Source: Pseudomonas sp. Ant30-3 (GTDB taxonomy: Bacteria; Pseudomonadota; Gammaproteobacteria; Pseudomonadales; Pseudomonadaceae). From it: a stretch of 64,000 nt of DNA. The position numbers and the translations under genes were made by a program. Every line of letters begins with the position of its first letter. The first letter of the stretch is position 1. The notes beneath the pieces were generated by a model. The model saw only the letters and a list, made by a program, of their open reading frames with translations, ran no database searches and had not been told where the DNA came from. Location: contig NZ_JMCL01000018.1 of assembly GCF_000690905.1 (NCBI RefSeq), positions 62,001-126,000 of the forward strand. The letters are read 5' to 3'. Shown here in pieces: positions 8,453 to 17,619 of this stretch.

Positions 8453-8478
8453 CCTAGGCGCTGCAGAACCCTCATGCG

Positions 8479-9246
8479 TTATCCGAAGCGGTAGATGTCC
8501 ATGCCCAGCGCGCCCATGGTGAAACCCTTGTGAACCGTTCTGAACGCTCCGCCGGCACCGCGAGCGAAAAATAGCGGCAACAGATGTTCGTCACTTGGGT
8601 GGTTACGCGCCGCGTTGGGTGCTTGCTGGCGATAATCGTGCAGAGCTGCTTCGTCGTCGGCTTCGAGTTTTTCGATCATCCAGTCACGGAATGTTCTGGC
8701 CCAGGGTTCGACGCTTTCCGGTCCGGCATGCCAGTCCAGTTCGCGCAGGTTGTGAGTAATGCTGCCGGAGCCGATCAACAGTACGCCTTGCGCGCGCAGG
8801 CTGGACAGGGCCCGGCCGACACAGGTTTGCAGGGCAGGGCCGCCATGGGTCGGCAGCGAAACTTGCACCACGGGAATGTCAGCGTGTGGATACATCAATG
8901 ACAGCGGCACCCAGACGCCATGGTCGAACGGCCGACGGGTGTCGATGCGCGCGGGCAGATCATTGCTGTTCAACAGGCCGGCGATCTCAGTCGCCAGCTG
9001 AGGATCGCCCGGTGCCGGGTATTGCACCTGGAACAAGGCCTGCGGAAAGCCACCAAAGTCATGCCAGGTTTCCGGCTGCGGATTGCCGCTGACCATCAAC
9101 TCATTGCTTTCCCAATGCGCGGAAACAATGACGATCGCCTTCGGTTTTTCCAGCTCGCCCGCCAGGCGCGCCAGGGCAGGTCCGCTGGCGCCGGGTTCGA
9201 GGGCCAGCATCGGCGAACCATGAGAGATATACAGGCTAGGGAACAT
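8479..9246 (-). CDS. DODA-type (class III extradiol) ring-cleavage dioxygenase, YgiD-like
   Basis: Protein of 255 residues in the LigB/DODA superfamily of extradiol dioxygenases. Predicted metal ligands lie in LYISHGSPM at the N terminus, VSAHWES near residue 45, and GSGSITHNLRE around residue 165. Family members open catechol-type rings such as DOPA; some act on other aromatic diols. ATG 9246 is preferred to the TTG at 9252 because AGGAG lies eight bases upstream. It stands alone between the convergent UTRA gene and divergent tpm, so no pathway context is seen. Confidence 0.88.
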   Translation of the reverse strand: MFPSLYISHGSPMLALEPGASGPALARLAGELEKPKAIVIVSAHWESNELMVSGNPQPETWHDFGGFPQALFQVQYPAPGDPQLATEIAGLLNSNDLPARIDTRRPFDHGVWVPLSLMYPHADIPVVQVSLPTHGGPALQTCVGRALSSLRAQGVLLIGSGSITHNLRELDWHAGPESVEPWARTFRDWMIEKLEADDEAALHDYRQQAPNAARNHPSDEHLLPLFFARGAGGAFRTVHKGFTMGALGMDIYRFG

Positions 9247-9349
9247 AAACAAGCTCCTGAAGGTTAAGATGGCAGCATCTTCAGTCAGATCATTGATCTA
9301 AATCTAATATAAGTTTTAGGGTGATTTGATCGAAAATTTGGGGTTATTT

Positions 9350-10006
9350 ATGCAGCCGGAGTTTTGGCACAAGCGGTGGCAGTCGAATCAGATCGGCTTC
9401 CATCTGCCGGAAGTGAATCCTTATCTCCAGCGGTTCTGGCCGCAGTTGGCGCTGGAAGAAGGCGCGCGCGTGCTGGTGCCGCTGTGTGGGAAAAGTCTGA
9501 ATTTGTTGTGGCTGGCGCGTCAGGGACATGAAGTCCTGGGGATTGAACTGTCTGAGAAAGCTGTCGAAGATTTCTTCAGCGAGCATCATTTCGACCCGAA
9601 CGTTAGTGAGCAGGGGCCATTCAAGGTTTACCGCGCGGGCTCGATCGAGCTGTGGTGCGGTGATTTCTTCGAGTTGACTGCAGGCGACGTCGCGGATTGC
9701 ACGGCGCTCTACGACCGCGCTGCGCTCATTGCGCTGCCACCGGCAATGCGCCAGCAATACGCTGCTCATCTCAACCGGATCATGCCAAGGGAGTCGTCGG
9801 GTCTTCTGATTACCCTGGATTACGACCAGGCGCAGATGGACGGCCCGCCGTTTGCGGTGCTTGATGACGAAGTGCAGGGGCTGTTCGCCGGGTTCTGGTC
9901 GCTGAAGATTCTGGAGGATCAGGACGTGCTGAGCGAGAGCTCCAAGTTTGTCGAAAACGGCGTCACACGCCTTGAGGAACGGGTTTACAGGATCTCCAGC
10001 CGCTAG
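9350..10006 (+). CDS. tpm: Thiopurine S-methyltransferase
   Basis: SAM-dependent methyltransferase of 218 residues, the usual length of bacterial TPMT, which methylates thiopurines and in Pseudomonas confers tellurite/selenite detoxification. The N-terminal [18 protein letters not shown] and the SAM site [16 protein letters not shown] are diagnostic. The ATG at 9350 is used; eight upstream in-frame residues have no family match. A strong bidirectional terminator follows at 10039. The order tpm then convergent htpX is the same as in P. aeruginosa. Confidence 0.95.
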   Translation: MQPEFWHKRWQSNQIGFHLPEVNPYLQRFWPQLALEEGARVLVPLCGKSLNLLWLARQGHEVLGIELSEKAVEDFFSEHHFDPNVSEQGPFKVYRAGSIELWCGDFFELTAGDVADCTALYDRAALIALPPAMRQQYAAHLNRIMPRESSGLLITLDYDQAQMDGPPFAVLDDEVQGLFAGFWSLKILEDQDVLSESSKFVENGVTRLEERVYRISSR

Positions 10007-10038
10007 CTCAATCTGACTGCTAAATTCGAAACAAAAAA

Positions 10039-10065
10039 AGGCCCGCATCGCTGCGGGCCTTTTTC
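10039..10065. terminator. Bidirectional Rho-independent terminator between tpm and htpX
   Basis: Stem AGGCCCGCA / TGCGGGCCT with loop TCGC, preceded by a run of seven A and followed by five T. It can therefore terminate tpm on the plus strand and htpX on the minus strand. Confidence 0.92.
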
Positions 10066-10081
10066 GTTATTGCCGAGCCTG

Positions 10082-10969
10082 TCAGCCGCGACGACGCAGT
10101 GCGTCGATGCGTTCTTCCAGTGGGGGGTGGCTCATGAACATGCGAGCGAAGCCCTGTTTGATGCCACCGTTGATGCCAAAAGCGTTCAGGGTGTCAGGCA
10201 TGTGCACCGGCAAGCCCTGTTCGGCGCGAAGGCGTTGCAGTGCGCCAATCATCGCGTTGGTACCAGCCAGACGTGCACCGGCTTCGTCGGCACGGAACTC
10301 ACGTTTGCGCGAGAACCACATGACGATGGAGCTGGCCAGAATGCCCAGCACCAGTTCGGCGAAGATGGTCGCCACATAATAAGCGATGCCCTGGCCGCCT
10401 TCGTTTTTGAAAATCACCTTGTCGACGAAGTTGCCGATGATCCGCGCGAAGAACATCACAAAGGTGTTCACCACGCCCTGGATCAACGCCAGCGTGACCA
10501 TGTCGCCATTCGCCACGTGGCCGATTTCATGGGCCAGAACAGCCTTGACTTCGTCCGGCGAGAAGCGCTCGAGCAGGCCTTGGCTGACCGCGACCAGTGC
10601 GTCGTTCTTGTTCCAGCCGGTGGCGAAGGCGTTGGCCTCGTAGGCCGGGAAAATCCCGACTTCCGGCATCTTGATCCCGGCTTCCCGGGACAATTGCTCG
10701 ACCGTTTGCAGCAGCCATTGCTCGTGACGTGTGCGCGGCTGGGTAATGATCTGGGTGCTGGTGCTCATCTTCGCCATCCACTTGGAGATGAACAGCGAGA
10801 ACAGCGAACCGGCGAAACCAAAGACAGCACAGAAAATCAGCAGCTGATTGAGGTTGAGATCAACCCCGTTGGCCGCCATGAACCCGTTGAAGCCGAAGAG
10901 GCTCAGGGTGATGCTGGCAATCAGCACGACCGCAAGGTTAGTGGCCAAAAACAGCAGGATGCGCATCAT
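10082..10969 (-). CDS. htpX: Membrane zinc protease HtpX
   Basis: Inner-membrane M48 metalloprotease of 295 residues that degrades misfolded membrane proteins. Two N-terminal transmembrane segments (about residues 4-26 and 41-62) are followed by the cytosolic zinc site HEIGH at residues 147-151 and further hydrophobic segments around 160-210. The third ligand glutamate is likely in [12 protein letters not shown]. The length matches E. coli HtpX (293). It is monocistronic, read toward the bidirectional terminator. Confidence 0.96.
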   Translation of the reverse strand: MMRILLFLATNLAVVLIASITLSLFGFNGFMAANGVDLNLNQLLIFCAVFGFAGSLFSLFISKWMAKMSTSTQIITQPRTRHEQWLLQTVEQLSREAGIKMPEVGIFPAYEANAFATGWNKNDALVAVSQGLLERFSPDEVKAVLAHEIGHVANGDMVTLALIQGVVNTFVMFFARIIGNFVDKVIFKNEGGQGIAYYVATIFAELVLGILASSIVMWFSRKREFRADEAGARLAGTNAMIGALQRLRAEQGLPVHMPDTLNAFGINGGIKQGFARMFMSHPPLEERIDALRRRG

Positions 10970-11287
10970 GGTTGTAGAAATCTCCTCATGCTAAAGATGT
11001 AGCTTACTGCGGGGTATATAAGGTGCTGCACCGGGCTATTCAACCGGGTGACTATTTCAAACTGTGTCCTACAGCGAAAGTACCGCGCCTTGAAGGGCAT
11101 TTCCGACGGCTGTGAGCAATATGTTCGTCTGGCAGTTTGCCATGCAGCCCCCGTAATTGTTACGCGCAAGCGCAAAACAGGCCAATCGCATGTAGCCGGC
11201 GTTGCGAAGTCCGTCAGGGTGCAAAGATATGTTGCTGAATCAATCCTGGAGCGACTTTTTAGACAAGTCGCGCCAGGATCGAACGCC
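10970..11287. other. Gene-free stretch between htpX and alaA
   Basis: About 320 bases with no credible gene. It should contain the htpX promoter. Near its right end, 11243-11279 forms a stem-loop (ATCCTGGAGCGACT paired with AGTCGCGCCAGGAT, 9-base loop) nine bases beyond the alaA stop codon. This is the likely 3' end structure of alaA, although no U-run follows on the minus strand. Confidence 0.6.
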
Positions 11288-12499
11288 TTACTGGCGGTAG
11301 GACTTGAGGAAGTTGCCGATGCGGCCGATGGCCATGTCCAGATCGTCCACGCGCGGCAGCGTCACCACACGGAAGTGGTCCGGCCACGGCCAGTTGAACG
11401 CGGTGCCCTGCACGACAAGCAGCTTCTCGGATAACAGCAGGTCGAGCACGAACTTTTCGTCGTTGTGAATCGGGCAGACTTTCGGATCGATCCGCGGGAA
11501 CGCGTACAGCGCGCCCATCGGCTTGACGCAGCTCACGCCCGGAATATCGTTGAGCAGCTCCCAGGTACGATTGCGTTGTTCCAGCAGTCGCCCTTGCGGC
11601 AGCACCAGATCATTGATGCTCTGATAACCGCCGAGGGCGGTCTGGATGGCATGCTGGCTCGGCACGTTCGCGCATAGACGCATGTTGGCCAGCATGTCGA
11701 TGCCTTCGATGTAGCTTTGCGCATGATGTTTCGGACCGGAGATGGCGATCCAGCCAGAACGGAAACCGGCCACACGGTAGGATTTGGACAGACCATTGAA
11801 CGTCAGGCACAGCAGGTCCGGCGCCAGTGATGCGGTGCAGATGTGCACAGCGTCGTCGTAGAGAATCTTGTCGTAGATCTCGTCGGAAAAGACCACCAGG
11901 TTGTGCTGGCGGGCCAGTTCGAGCATGCCCAGCAGCACTTCTTTGGAGTACACCGCGCCGGTCGGGTTGTTCGGGTTGATGATCACCAGTGCCTTGGTGT
12001 TCGGGGTAATTTTGGCCTTGATGTCGGCCAGGTCCGGCCACCAGTTGGCCTGCTCGTCGCACAGGTAATGCACCGGATTGCCGCCCGACAGACTGACGGC
12101 GGCGGTCCACAGAGGATAATCAGGCGCGGGTACCAGCACTTCGTCGCCGTTATTGAGCAAGGCCTGCATCGACATCACGATCAGTTCGGAAACGCCGTTG
12201 CCCAAGTAGATGTCTTCGATGCCGACACCTTCCACCTGCTTCTGCTGGTAATACTGCATGACCGCTTTGCGCGCACTGAAGAGGCCTTTGGAATCGCTGT
12301 AACCCTGGGCAGTCGGCAGGTTGCGGATCACGTCCTGAAGGATTTCATCCGGCGCTTCGAAACCAAAGGGTGCCGGGTTGCCGATGTTCAGCTTGAGGAT
12401 GCGATGACCTTCCTCTTCCAGGCGTTTGGCGTGCTTGAGCACTGGCCCGCGAATGTCGTAGCAGACGTTGGCGAGCTTGTTCGATTTGCTGACCTGCAT
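11288..12499 (-). CDS. alaA: Pyridoxal-phosphate aminotransferase AlaA (glutamate-pyruvate type)
   Basis: Class I/II aminotransferase of 403 residues, close in length to E. coli AlaA/YfbQ (405), which makes alanine from pyruvate and glutamate. The PLP lysine is in NGLSKSYRVAGFRSGW; other conserved parts are NPNNPTGAVY, VFSDEIYDKILYD and the N-terminal NIGNPAPFGFEAPDEI. ATG 12499 (MQVSKSNKLANVCYDIRGP) is used because AGGAA precedes it and the longer upstream frame has no family match. It is divergent from msrB, as in P. aeruginosa. Confidence 0.93.
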   Translation of the reverse strand: MQVSKSNKLANVCYDIRGPVLKHAKRLEEEGHRILKLNIGNPAPFGFEAPDEILQDVIRNLPTAQGYSDSKGLFSARKAVMQYYQQKQVEGVGIEDIYLGNGVSELIVMSMQALLNNGDEVLVPAPDYPLWTAAVSLSGGNPVHYLCDEQANWWPDLADIKAKITPNTKALVIINPNNPTGAVYSKEVLLGMLELARQHNLVVFSDEIYDKILYDDAVHICTASLAPDLLCLTFNGLSKSYRVAGFRSGWIAISGPKHHAQSYIEGIDMLANMRLCANVPSQHAIQTALGGYQSINDLVLPQGRLLEQRNRTWELLNDIPGVSCVKPMGALYAFPRIDPKVCPIHNDEKFVLDLLLSEKLLVVQGTAFNWPWPDHFRVVTLPRVDDLDMAIGRIGNFLKSYRQ

Positions 12500-12725
12500 G
12501 GCGATGTGTTCCTGAAAATGAACGATCCAGGCGGTGTATGAACTACCGTACTGGGAATCCTGCGAATTCACACAGGCCTGACGCCTTGAGCGTGCAGCAC
12601 CATAAATCCGTTTGAATGCGCGTGGTCTGGCTGCCAGACTGGCGTTTGACGAGGCGCAATCATACGTGCCGACCGATCCGTGGAAAAGGTACAGATCGGG
12701 CTTTTTCAGCTGCTGAGGTGTGACG

Positions 12726-13121
12726 ATGGAAAAGTTGGAAAAAACCCTGGACGAATGGCGCGCCATGCTCGATCCGGAGCAATACAACGTTTGCCGCCTG
12801 AAAGGCACCGAGCGGCCTTTTTCCGGTAAATACAACGACACCAAGACCGAGGGCGTATATCACTGCATCTGCTGCAATGAGCCGCTGTTCGATTCGAATA
12901 CCAAATTTGATTCCGGCTGCGGCTGGCCAAGCTTCTACGCGCCAATTGGCGAGAGCGCGATGGTCGAGATTCGCGATGTCAGTCACGGCATGATCCGCAC
13001 CGAAGTGGTCTGCGGCAAGTGTGACGCGCACCTGGGCCATGTGTTCCCGGATGGTCCGCCGCCGACCGGCCTGCGTTATTGCATCAACTCGGTGTGCCTG
13101 GACCTGGTACCGCGCGACTGA
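12726..13121 (+). CDS. msrB: Peptide methionine (R)-S-oxide reductase MsrB
   Basis: Thiol enzyme of 131 residues that reduces methionine-R-sulfoxide in proteins. Zinc-binding pairs are C47/C50 and C96/C99; the catalytic cysteine is C119 in RYCINS. The signature [13 protein letters not shown] is complete. Start ATG 12726 is fixed by GAGGTGA six bases upstream. It stands before gpx and ospR on the same strand but separated by a REP doublet, so it may be expressed independently of the OspR-controlled pair. Confidence 0.97.
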   Translation: MEKLEKTLDEWRAMLDPEQYNVCRLKGTERPFSGKYNDTKTEGVYHCICCNEPLFDSNTKFDSGCGWPSFYAPIGESAMVEIRDVSHGMIRTEVVCGKCDAHLGHVFPDGPPPTGLRYCINSVCLDLVPRD

Positions 13122-13132
13122 TCGCCTGGAAC

Positions 13133-13221
13133 CGTAGGAGCCGGCTTGCTGGCGATAGCTGTAGAACAGTCATAAAGGTATTGACTGACACGGCGCTATC
13201 GCCAGCAAGCCGGCTCCTACG
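13133..13221. repeat. REP doublet between msrB and gpx
   Basis: CGTAGGAGCCGGCTTGCTGG at 13133 and its inverse ending at 13221 form arms of about 25 bases around a 40-base centre. This is the classical Pseudomonas REP pair. It lies just after the msrB stop and probably serves as its 3' end hairpin. Confidence 0.88.
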
Positions 13222-13251
13222 GTGAATAGCGGATGTGGTCTACGAATATTA

Positions 13252-13271
13252 AATTGCACACAATTCAATTG
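13252..13271. promoter_or_regulatory. Candidate OspR/OhrR-type operator upstream of gpx-ospR
   Basis: AATTGCACACAATT (13252-13265) is a palindrome of AATTG/CAATT half-sites, followed at 13267 by another AATTG half-site. OhrR-family MarR repressors bind AT-rich palindromes of this kind. The site is 44 bases before the gpx start and ospR is the second gene of the unit, which suggests autoregulated peroxide control. Binding is inferred. Confidence 0.55.
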
Positions 13272-13314
13272 CTCGCTATGTTTGTCCGCTCTTCCTTCCT
13301 TCAAGGCCCAAGCC

Positions 13315-13800
13315 ATGAGCGATAATCTGCTGAGCATTCCCTGCACCACCATCACCGGTGAGCAAAAGACCCTGGCGGATTTCGCCGGCAAGGCCGTGTT
13401 GGTCGTCAACACCGCCAGTAAATGCGGCTTCACCCCTCAATACAAAGGCCTCGAACAGCTCTGGCAAACCTACAAGGATCAAGGTCTGGTCGTGCTGGGC
13501 TTTCCCTGCAACCAGTTCGGCAAGCAGGAGCCGGGCAATGAAGGGGCGATTTCGGAGTTCTGCGAGTTGAATTTCGGCGTCAGTTTCCCGCTGTTCAAGA
13601 AGATCGAGGTCAATGGCGCAGGCGCGCATCCGCTGTTCGTCCAGTTGAAAAAGCGTGCACCGGGCGTGTTGGGCTCCCAGGGCATCAAATGGAATTTCAC
13701 CAAGTTCCTGATCGGCAAGGACGGTCAACTGGTCAAGCGCTTTGCTCCGGCCACCAAACCGCAAGATCTGAGCCGCGAGATTGAAGCCCTGCTCAAATGA
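13315..13800 (+). CDS. gpx: Glutathione peroxidase (thioredoxin-dependent type)
   Basis: Peroxidase of 161 residues. The catalytic triad is visible: C37 in NTASKCGFTPQY, glutamine in FPCNQFGKQEPG, and tryptophan in KWNFTKF. The cysteine rather than selenocysteine form reduces organic peroxides using thioredoxin or glutathione. The last codons overlap the ospR start (ATGA), indicating one operon with its thiol-based repressor, as in P. aeruginosa PA2826-PA2825. Confidence 0.95.
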   Translation: MSDNLLSIPCTTITGEQKTLADFAGKAVLVVNTASKCGFTPQYKGLEQLWQTYKDQGLVVLGFPCNQFGKQEPGNEGAISEFCELNFGVSFPLFKKIEVNGAGAHPLFVQLKKRAPGVLGSQGIKWNFTKFLIGKDGQLVKRFAPATKPQDLSREIEALLK

Positions 13801-14258
13801 ACAGCCTGCCTCCCGATTCCCTCAAGCTCGACAGTCAACTGTGTTTCAAGCTGTACGCGGCTTCGCGGGCGGTGATTCGAGCCTACAAGCCGATGCTCGA
13901 TCAGCTCGGCCTGACTTATCCGCAGTATCTGGCGATGCTGGTGTTGTGGGAATGGCAGGAAGCAGCGCCAGGCCAGCCGACGGTCAAGGCCTTGGGCGAA
14001 CGTCTGGCACTGGATTCCGGGACGTTGACGCCGCTGCTTAAACGCCTTGAGCAACTGCAACTGGTGCAGCGTCAGCGCTCAACACGGGATGAACGCGAAA
14101 TGCACCTGAGCCTGACACCTGCTGGCAAAGCCTTGCGCGAACAGGTCGGCCCACTCAAGGCTCGCCTGTTGTGCGACAGCGGGGTGGATCTGGATCGGCT
14201 GAATGAATTACGTGGCGGACTTGATCACCTGCTGGGGCAGATCAGGGCATTGTCGTAG
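13797..14258 (+). CDS. ospR: OspR/OhrR-type MarR-family peroxide sensor
   Basis: Winged-helix repressor of 153 residues. The N-terminal reactive cysteine of OhrR-like proteins is C16 in SQLCFKLYAASRAV, and a second cysteine, C126, could form an intersubunit disulfide. The DNA-binding wing includes RQRSTRDEREMHLSLTPAG. In P. aeruginosa OspR represses the adjacent gpx and responds to oxidative stress; the same gene pair and the same downstream neighbour (sagS) are found here. Its 3' end overlaps the convergent sagS by 17 bases. Confidence 0.9.
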   Translation: MNSLPPDSLKLDSQLCFKLYAASRAVIRAYKPMLDQLGLTYPQYLAMLVLWEWQEAAPGQPTVKALGERLALDSGTLTPLLKRLEQLQLVQRQRSTRDEREMHLSLTPAGKALREQVGPLKARLLCDSGVDLDRLNELRGGLDHLLGQIRALS

Positions 14259-16563
14259 CCGGCATCCACAGGTCCAGCACGGCGGCCAGTTCTTCCCGGC
14301 GAAAAGGCTTGGCCAGATAGTCACTCATGCCGGCTGCACGGCAACGTTCGCGTTCTTCGGACATGGCGTTGGCGGTCAGCGCAACGATCGGCAATTGCGG
14401 CCAGCGCCCGCTGCGACGGATTTGCCGGCTGGCCTCGTAGCCGTCCATCACCGGCATGTTGCAGTCCATCAGCACCAGATCGAATTCGCTGCTTTCAAGC
14501 TGATCCAGCGCCTCGCCGCCATGCGCAGCGACGATCACCTCGCAACCGAGTTTTCCCAGCATGCCTTTGGCGACCAACTGATTGACCGGGTTGTCCTCCA
14601 CCAACAGCACCCGACCACGCCGCAGCGGCGACAATGCCTCCAGCCGGGCGTCGTTGAGGGTGTTGGTTTCCGGTTGCAGGATTCGCCGCAGCGTCTGGCA
14701 CAGTGCGTTGCGGGCCAGAGGGCGTGCCTGCTGTTGCAAGGGCGCCAGCGCACTGGCTTCTTCGCTGGGCAGGAAGCTGCCATAAGCAGTCACCAGCAGA
14801 ATTGGCGCGCTGCAGGTCGGGCGCAGACCAAACAGGCATTCGGGACAGTCGGTAATGACCACGTCAGGGTTCAGACCGATCATCGAATCGTCGATCGTGC
14901 GCTGCACGTAATCGACTCCCCAGCCTGGTAGCAAACTGTTCAGCAGTTCCGCCAGACCGCTGCTGGCCGTGGTAATCGCGACGACTTTACCGCGTAACGT
15001 CGCCGGCGGCAGTGCGCGGGTATGGCAGGGCAGCGGCAGGTCGGCACAGAACTGGCTGCCAAACCCCGCTTCCGAGCTGATGGTCAGCCGCCCGCGCATC
15101 GCTTCACACAGGTTGTAAGTCAGCGCCAGCCCCAGCCCGGTACCGCCAAACTGCCGGGTAATGCCCGCGCCCGCCTGGGTGAATGGCTGAAATATCTTCA
15201 CTTGGGCATCCTGAGGAATACCGATACCGGTGTCGCACACCTCAATCCTGACGCCGCCTTCGAATACCGACAAACGCACATCGACGCGGCCGAAACGGGT
15301 AAATTTCAGCGCATTCGACAACAGGTTGCTGACGATTTGCCGCACGCGCGTCGGGTCGCCCAGCACCAGCGCCGGAAATGCCGGTTCAATCAGGCAGGTC
15401 AGTTCGACGCTGGGCGCGGCATTCTGCGAGAGCAGGTTGGCGGTGTCCTCGATCAGCACGCCGAGGTCGAACGGGATGTGCTCGAGTTCGAGCTGACCGG
15501 CATCGAATTTGGACAGATCGAGAATGTCGTTAAGCAATTCGACCAGCACTTTGCCTGAGTCATGTGCGATCGACAGTTGTTGCTGTTGTTCGGCATTCAA
15601 CGGACTGTCGAGTGACAGTGCGATCATGCCCAGCAAGCCGTTCAAAGGCGTGCGGATTTCGTGGCTCATGTTGGCGAGGAAGGCCGACCGCGCTTCGGCC
15701 ATGTCCAGCGCCGTGCTGCGCGCAACTTCCAGCTCCTGATTGGATTGGCTGAGTCGGGCATTGATCGCCTTGAGCTCGGCTGTACGCGCGGAAACAATAT
15801 TTTCCAGTTGCCCGAGGTAATCGGTCAGGCGGTTTTCAGCGGTGCGCCGTTGTTGAATTTCAGTCGCGATGTTTTCGAATTGTTGATTAGCCACTTTGAC
15901 CAGCACGCCGATCTCGTCGTTTTCGTGCCCGGCCGGGTATTCCAGCAAGGTCGGTTCGGCGCTGCGCGGGTCGCGGCTGCTGAGTTCACGGATCACTCGC
16001 ACCAAGGGTTTGGTCAGCATCACGTAAAACAACGCCAGCAGAATGCCGGTCAGCAGCAGGCTGCGAGCAAAGCCGTTGAGCAGGGTCACTTCAGCACGAC
16101 GCAGGAAACGGCTGCCGAAGGAGTAGGTGTCGACGTCGAGGCGCAGGGTGCCGAGGGATTCGTTTGGCAAGTGGTCGAGGTATAAACGGTCTTCGAACTG
16201 GCGGTTGGCGCCGAACAGCGAGTCGCTGATCAGGCGATAACCGCTCTGCAGGCCCGGGCGCTTGACGCTGGCCAGTACATTGCCGTTGTTGTCGGTCAGG
16301 TGCGCGCCGATGATTGCCGGTGAGCGTAATAATCCAAGCGACAGTTCCTGTGCGAGTTCAGCGTCGATGTTGTAGGCAATGCGCGAGGCGGGGTTGTGGC
16401 TGATTTCCAGCAAAGACAGGATTTCACGGTTGATGGAAGCGTCTTCGCTGGCATAATCGATGCCGATCTGCACCAGACTGAGCAGCGTGCCCAGAATGAA
16501 ACCGACCAGCACGGTGAGCCGGGCCTGTTTATAGGACAGCCGGTTGGTGAACTTGATATCCAT
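14242..16563 (-). CDS. sagS: SagS-like hybrid sensor histidine kinase
   Basis: Membrane hybrid kinase of about 773 residues. Two transmembrane segments (around 15-35 and 165-190) flank a periplasmic sensor region. A HAMP-like/coiled-coil linker leads to the H-box ANMSHEIRTPLNGLLGM near residue 303, then an HATPase domain (FGGTGLGLALTYNLCEAM). A degenerate receiver follows (about 540-650, no acidic pair at its start), then an intact receiver (VLLVEDNPVNQ, VLMDCNMPVMDGYEA, LAKPFRREE). In P. aeruginosa SagS feeds phosphate to HptB and controls surface attachment; gene order with ospR is the same. ATG 16563 gives MDIKFTNRLSYKQARL; an ATG at 16605 would add 14 residues. Confidence 0.88.
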   Translation of the reverse strand: MDIKFTNRLSYKQARLTVLVGFILGTLLSLVQIGIDYASEDASINREILSLLEISHNPASRIAYNIDAELAQELSLGLLRSPAIIGAHLTDNNGNVLASVKRPGLQSGYRLISDSLFGANRQFEDRLYLDHLPNESLGTLRLDVDTYSFGSRFLRRAEVTLLNGFARSLLLTGILLALFYVMLTKPLVRVIRELSSRDPRSAEPTLLEYPAGHENDEIGVLVKVANQQFENIATEIQQRRTAENRLTDYLGQLENIVSARTAELKAINARLSQSNQELEVARSTALDMAEARSAFLANMSHEIRTPLNGLLGMIALSLDSPLNAEQQQQLSIAHDSGKVLVELLNDILDLSKFDAGQLELEHIPFDLGVLIEDTANLLSQNAAPSVELTCLIEPAFPALVLGDPTRVRQIVSNLLSNALKFTRFGRVDVRLSVFEGGVRIEVCDTGIGIPQDAQVKIFQPFTQAGAGITRQFGGTGLGLALTYNLCEAMRGRLTISSEAGFGSQFCADLPLPCHTRALPPATLRGKVVAITTASSGLAELLNSLLPGWGVDYVQRTIDDSMIGLNPDVVITDCPECLFGLRPTCSAPILLVTAYGSFLPSEEASALAPLQQQARPLARNALCQTLRRILQPETNTLNDARLEALSPLRRGRVLLVEDNPVNQLVAKGMLGKLGCEVIVAAHGGEALDQLESSEFDLVLMDCNMPVMDGYEASRQIRRSGRWPQLPIVALTANAMSEERERCRAAGMSDYLAKPFRREELAAVLDLWMPATTMP

Positions 16564-16728
16564 TGGGTGTTGAACCACTTCCGTTTCCCTTCGCTGCTCA
16601 AGCATAGTCGATCATGCATGGAAACCGGTGCTCTCGCAGTCCGTCTTCAAGGACCGCTGCGCACACCGAAAAACTGTGTTTGCTCGTCGTACCGCCATCA
16701 TCACTGTGAACGTGCCCGAGGAGAAGAC

Positions 16729-17619
16729 GTGGATTCCCGATTGAATGCTTTTCTTGAACGCGCCGATGCCGTTCTGGCCCGTATCGAACCACTGTTGCCG
16801 GCGCCACGGCAAGCGATCGACTGGTCGCAATGCCTGGCCGCGCGCTGGCAGCGTGAAGGGCGCAGCGGTTTTCTGTTGCCGCTGGAAGTCAGCCTCGACA
16901 TGCGCTTGTCCGACCTGATCGGCGTTGATCGCCAACTCGAACAGCTGGGCCGCAATACCCGTCAGTTCCTTGATGGCATGCCGGCCAACCATGCCTTGCT
17001 GTGGGGCTCGCGTGGCACCGGCAAATCATCGCTGGTGCGTGCCTTGCTGGCCGAACATGCCGGGGCCGGCCTGCGCTTGATCGAGATCGAACGCGATCAT
17101 CTCGCCGACTTGCCGCGGGTGGTCGAACAGATCGCCAAATTGCCGCAACGTTTCGTGCTTTTTTGCGATGACCTGTCGTTCGAATCGGGCGAGGGCGATT
17201 ATCGCGTGCTCAAGAGCGTGCTCGACGGCTCGCTCGAACAGGCTCCGGACAACGTTTTGCTGTACGCCACCTCCAACCGTCGCCACCTGGTACCGGAGAA
17301 GGAAAGCGACAACGAAAACTGGAAACGCGTCGACGGCGAACTGCACCCCAGCGAGGCAGTTGAAGACAAGATCGCACTGTCCGACCGTTTTGGACTGTGG
17401 CTGTCGTTTTACCCGTTTACCCAGGAGCACTTTCTCAACGTGGTCGAGCACTGGATCGGGCAACTGGCCGACAAGGCCGGCCTGCCGTGGGAACGCAACG
17501 AGGAACTCGATATTCTTGCCGTGCGCTGGGCTACCGGCCGGGGCAATCGCAATGGACGTTGCGCTTATCAATTCGCCCGCTATTGGGTCGGGCTCAAGCT
17601 GTTGGAGCACAAGGCATGA
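16729..17619 (+). CDS. AAA-type ATP-binding protein (DUF815 family)
   Basis: Predicted ATPase of 296 residues. Walker A is GSRGTGKSSLVRA near residues 93-105, Walker B FVLFCDDLSFE near 145, and sensor-like YATSNRRHLVPE near 180. The family is widespread but its target is not established. GTG 16729 follows GAGGAG at optimal distance and starts the conserved part; the upstream frame only extends through the sagS promoter. Its stop overlaps the next gene (ATGA), so it forms an operon with the free-methionine sulfoxide reductase. The same pair lies beside sagS in P. aeruginosa. Confidence 0.88.
   Translation: MDSRLNAFLERADAVLARIEPLLPAPRQAIDWSQCLAARWQREGRSGFLLPLEVSLDMRLSDLIGVDRQLEQLGRNTRQFLDGMPANHALLWGSRGTGKSSLVRALLAEHAGAGLRLIEIERDHLADLPRVVEQIAKLPQRFVLFCDDLSFESGEGDYRVLKSVLDGSLEQAPDNVLLYATSNRRHLVPEKESDNENWKRVDGELHPSEAVEDKIALSDRFGLWLSFYPFTQEHFLNVVEHWIGQLADKAGLPWERNEELDILAVRWATGRGNRNGRCAYQFARYWVGLKLLEHKA

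Noticed and set aside
11048..11434. Plus-strand frame between htpX and alaA
   Set aside because: It continues into alaA in antisense and has no ribosome site or domain.
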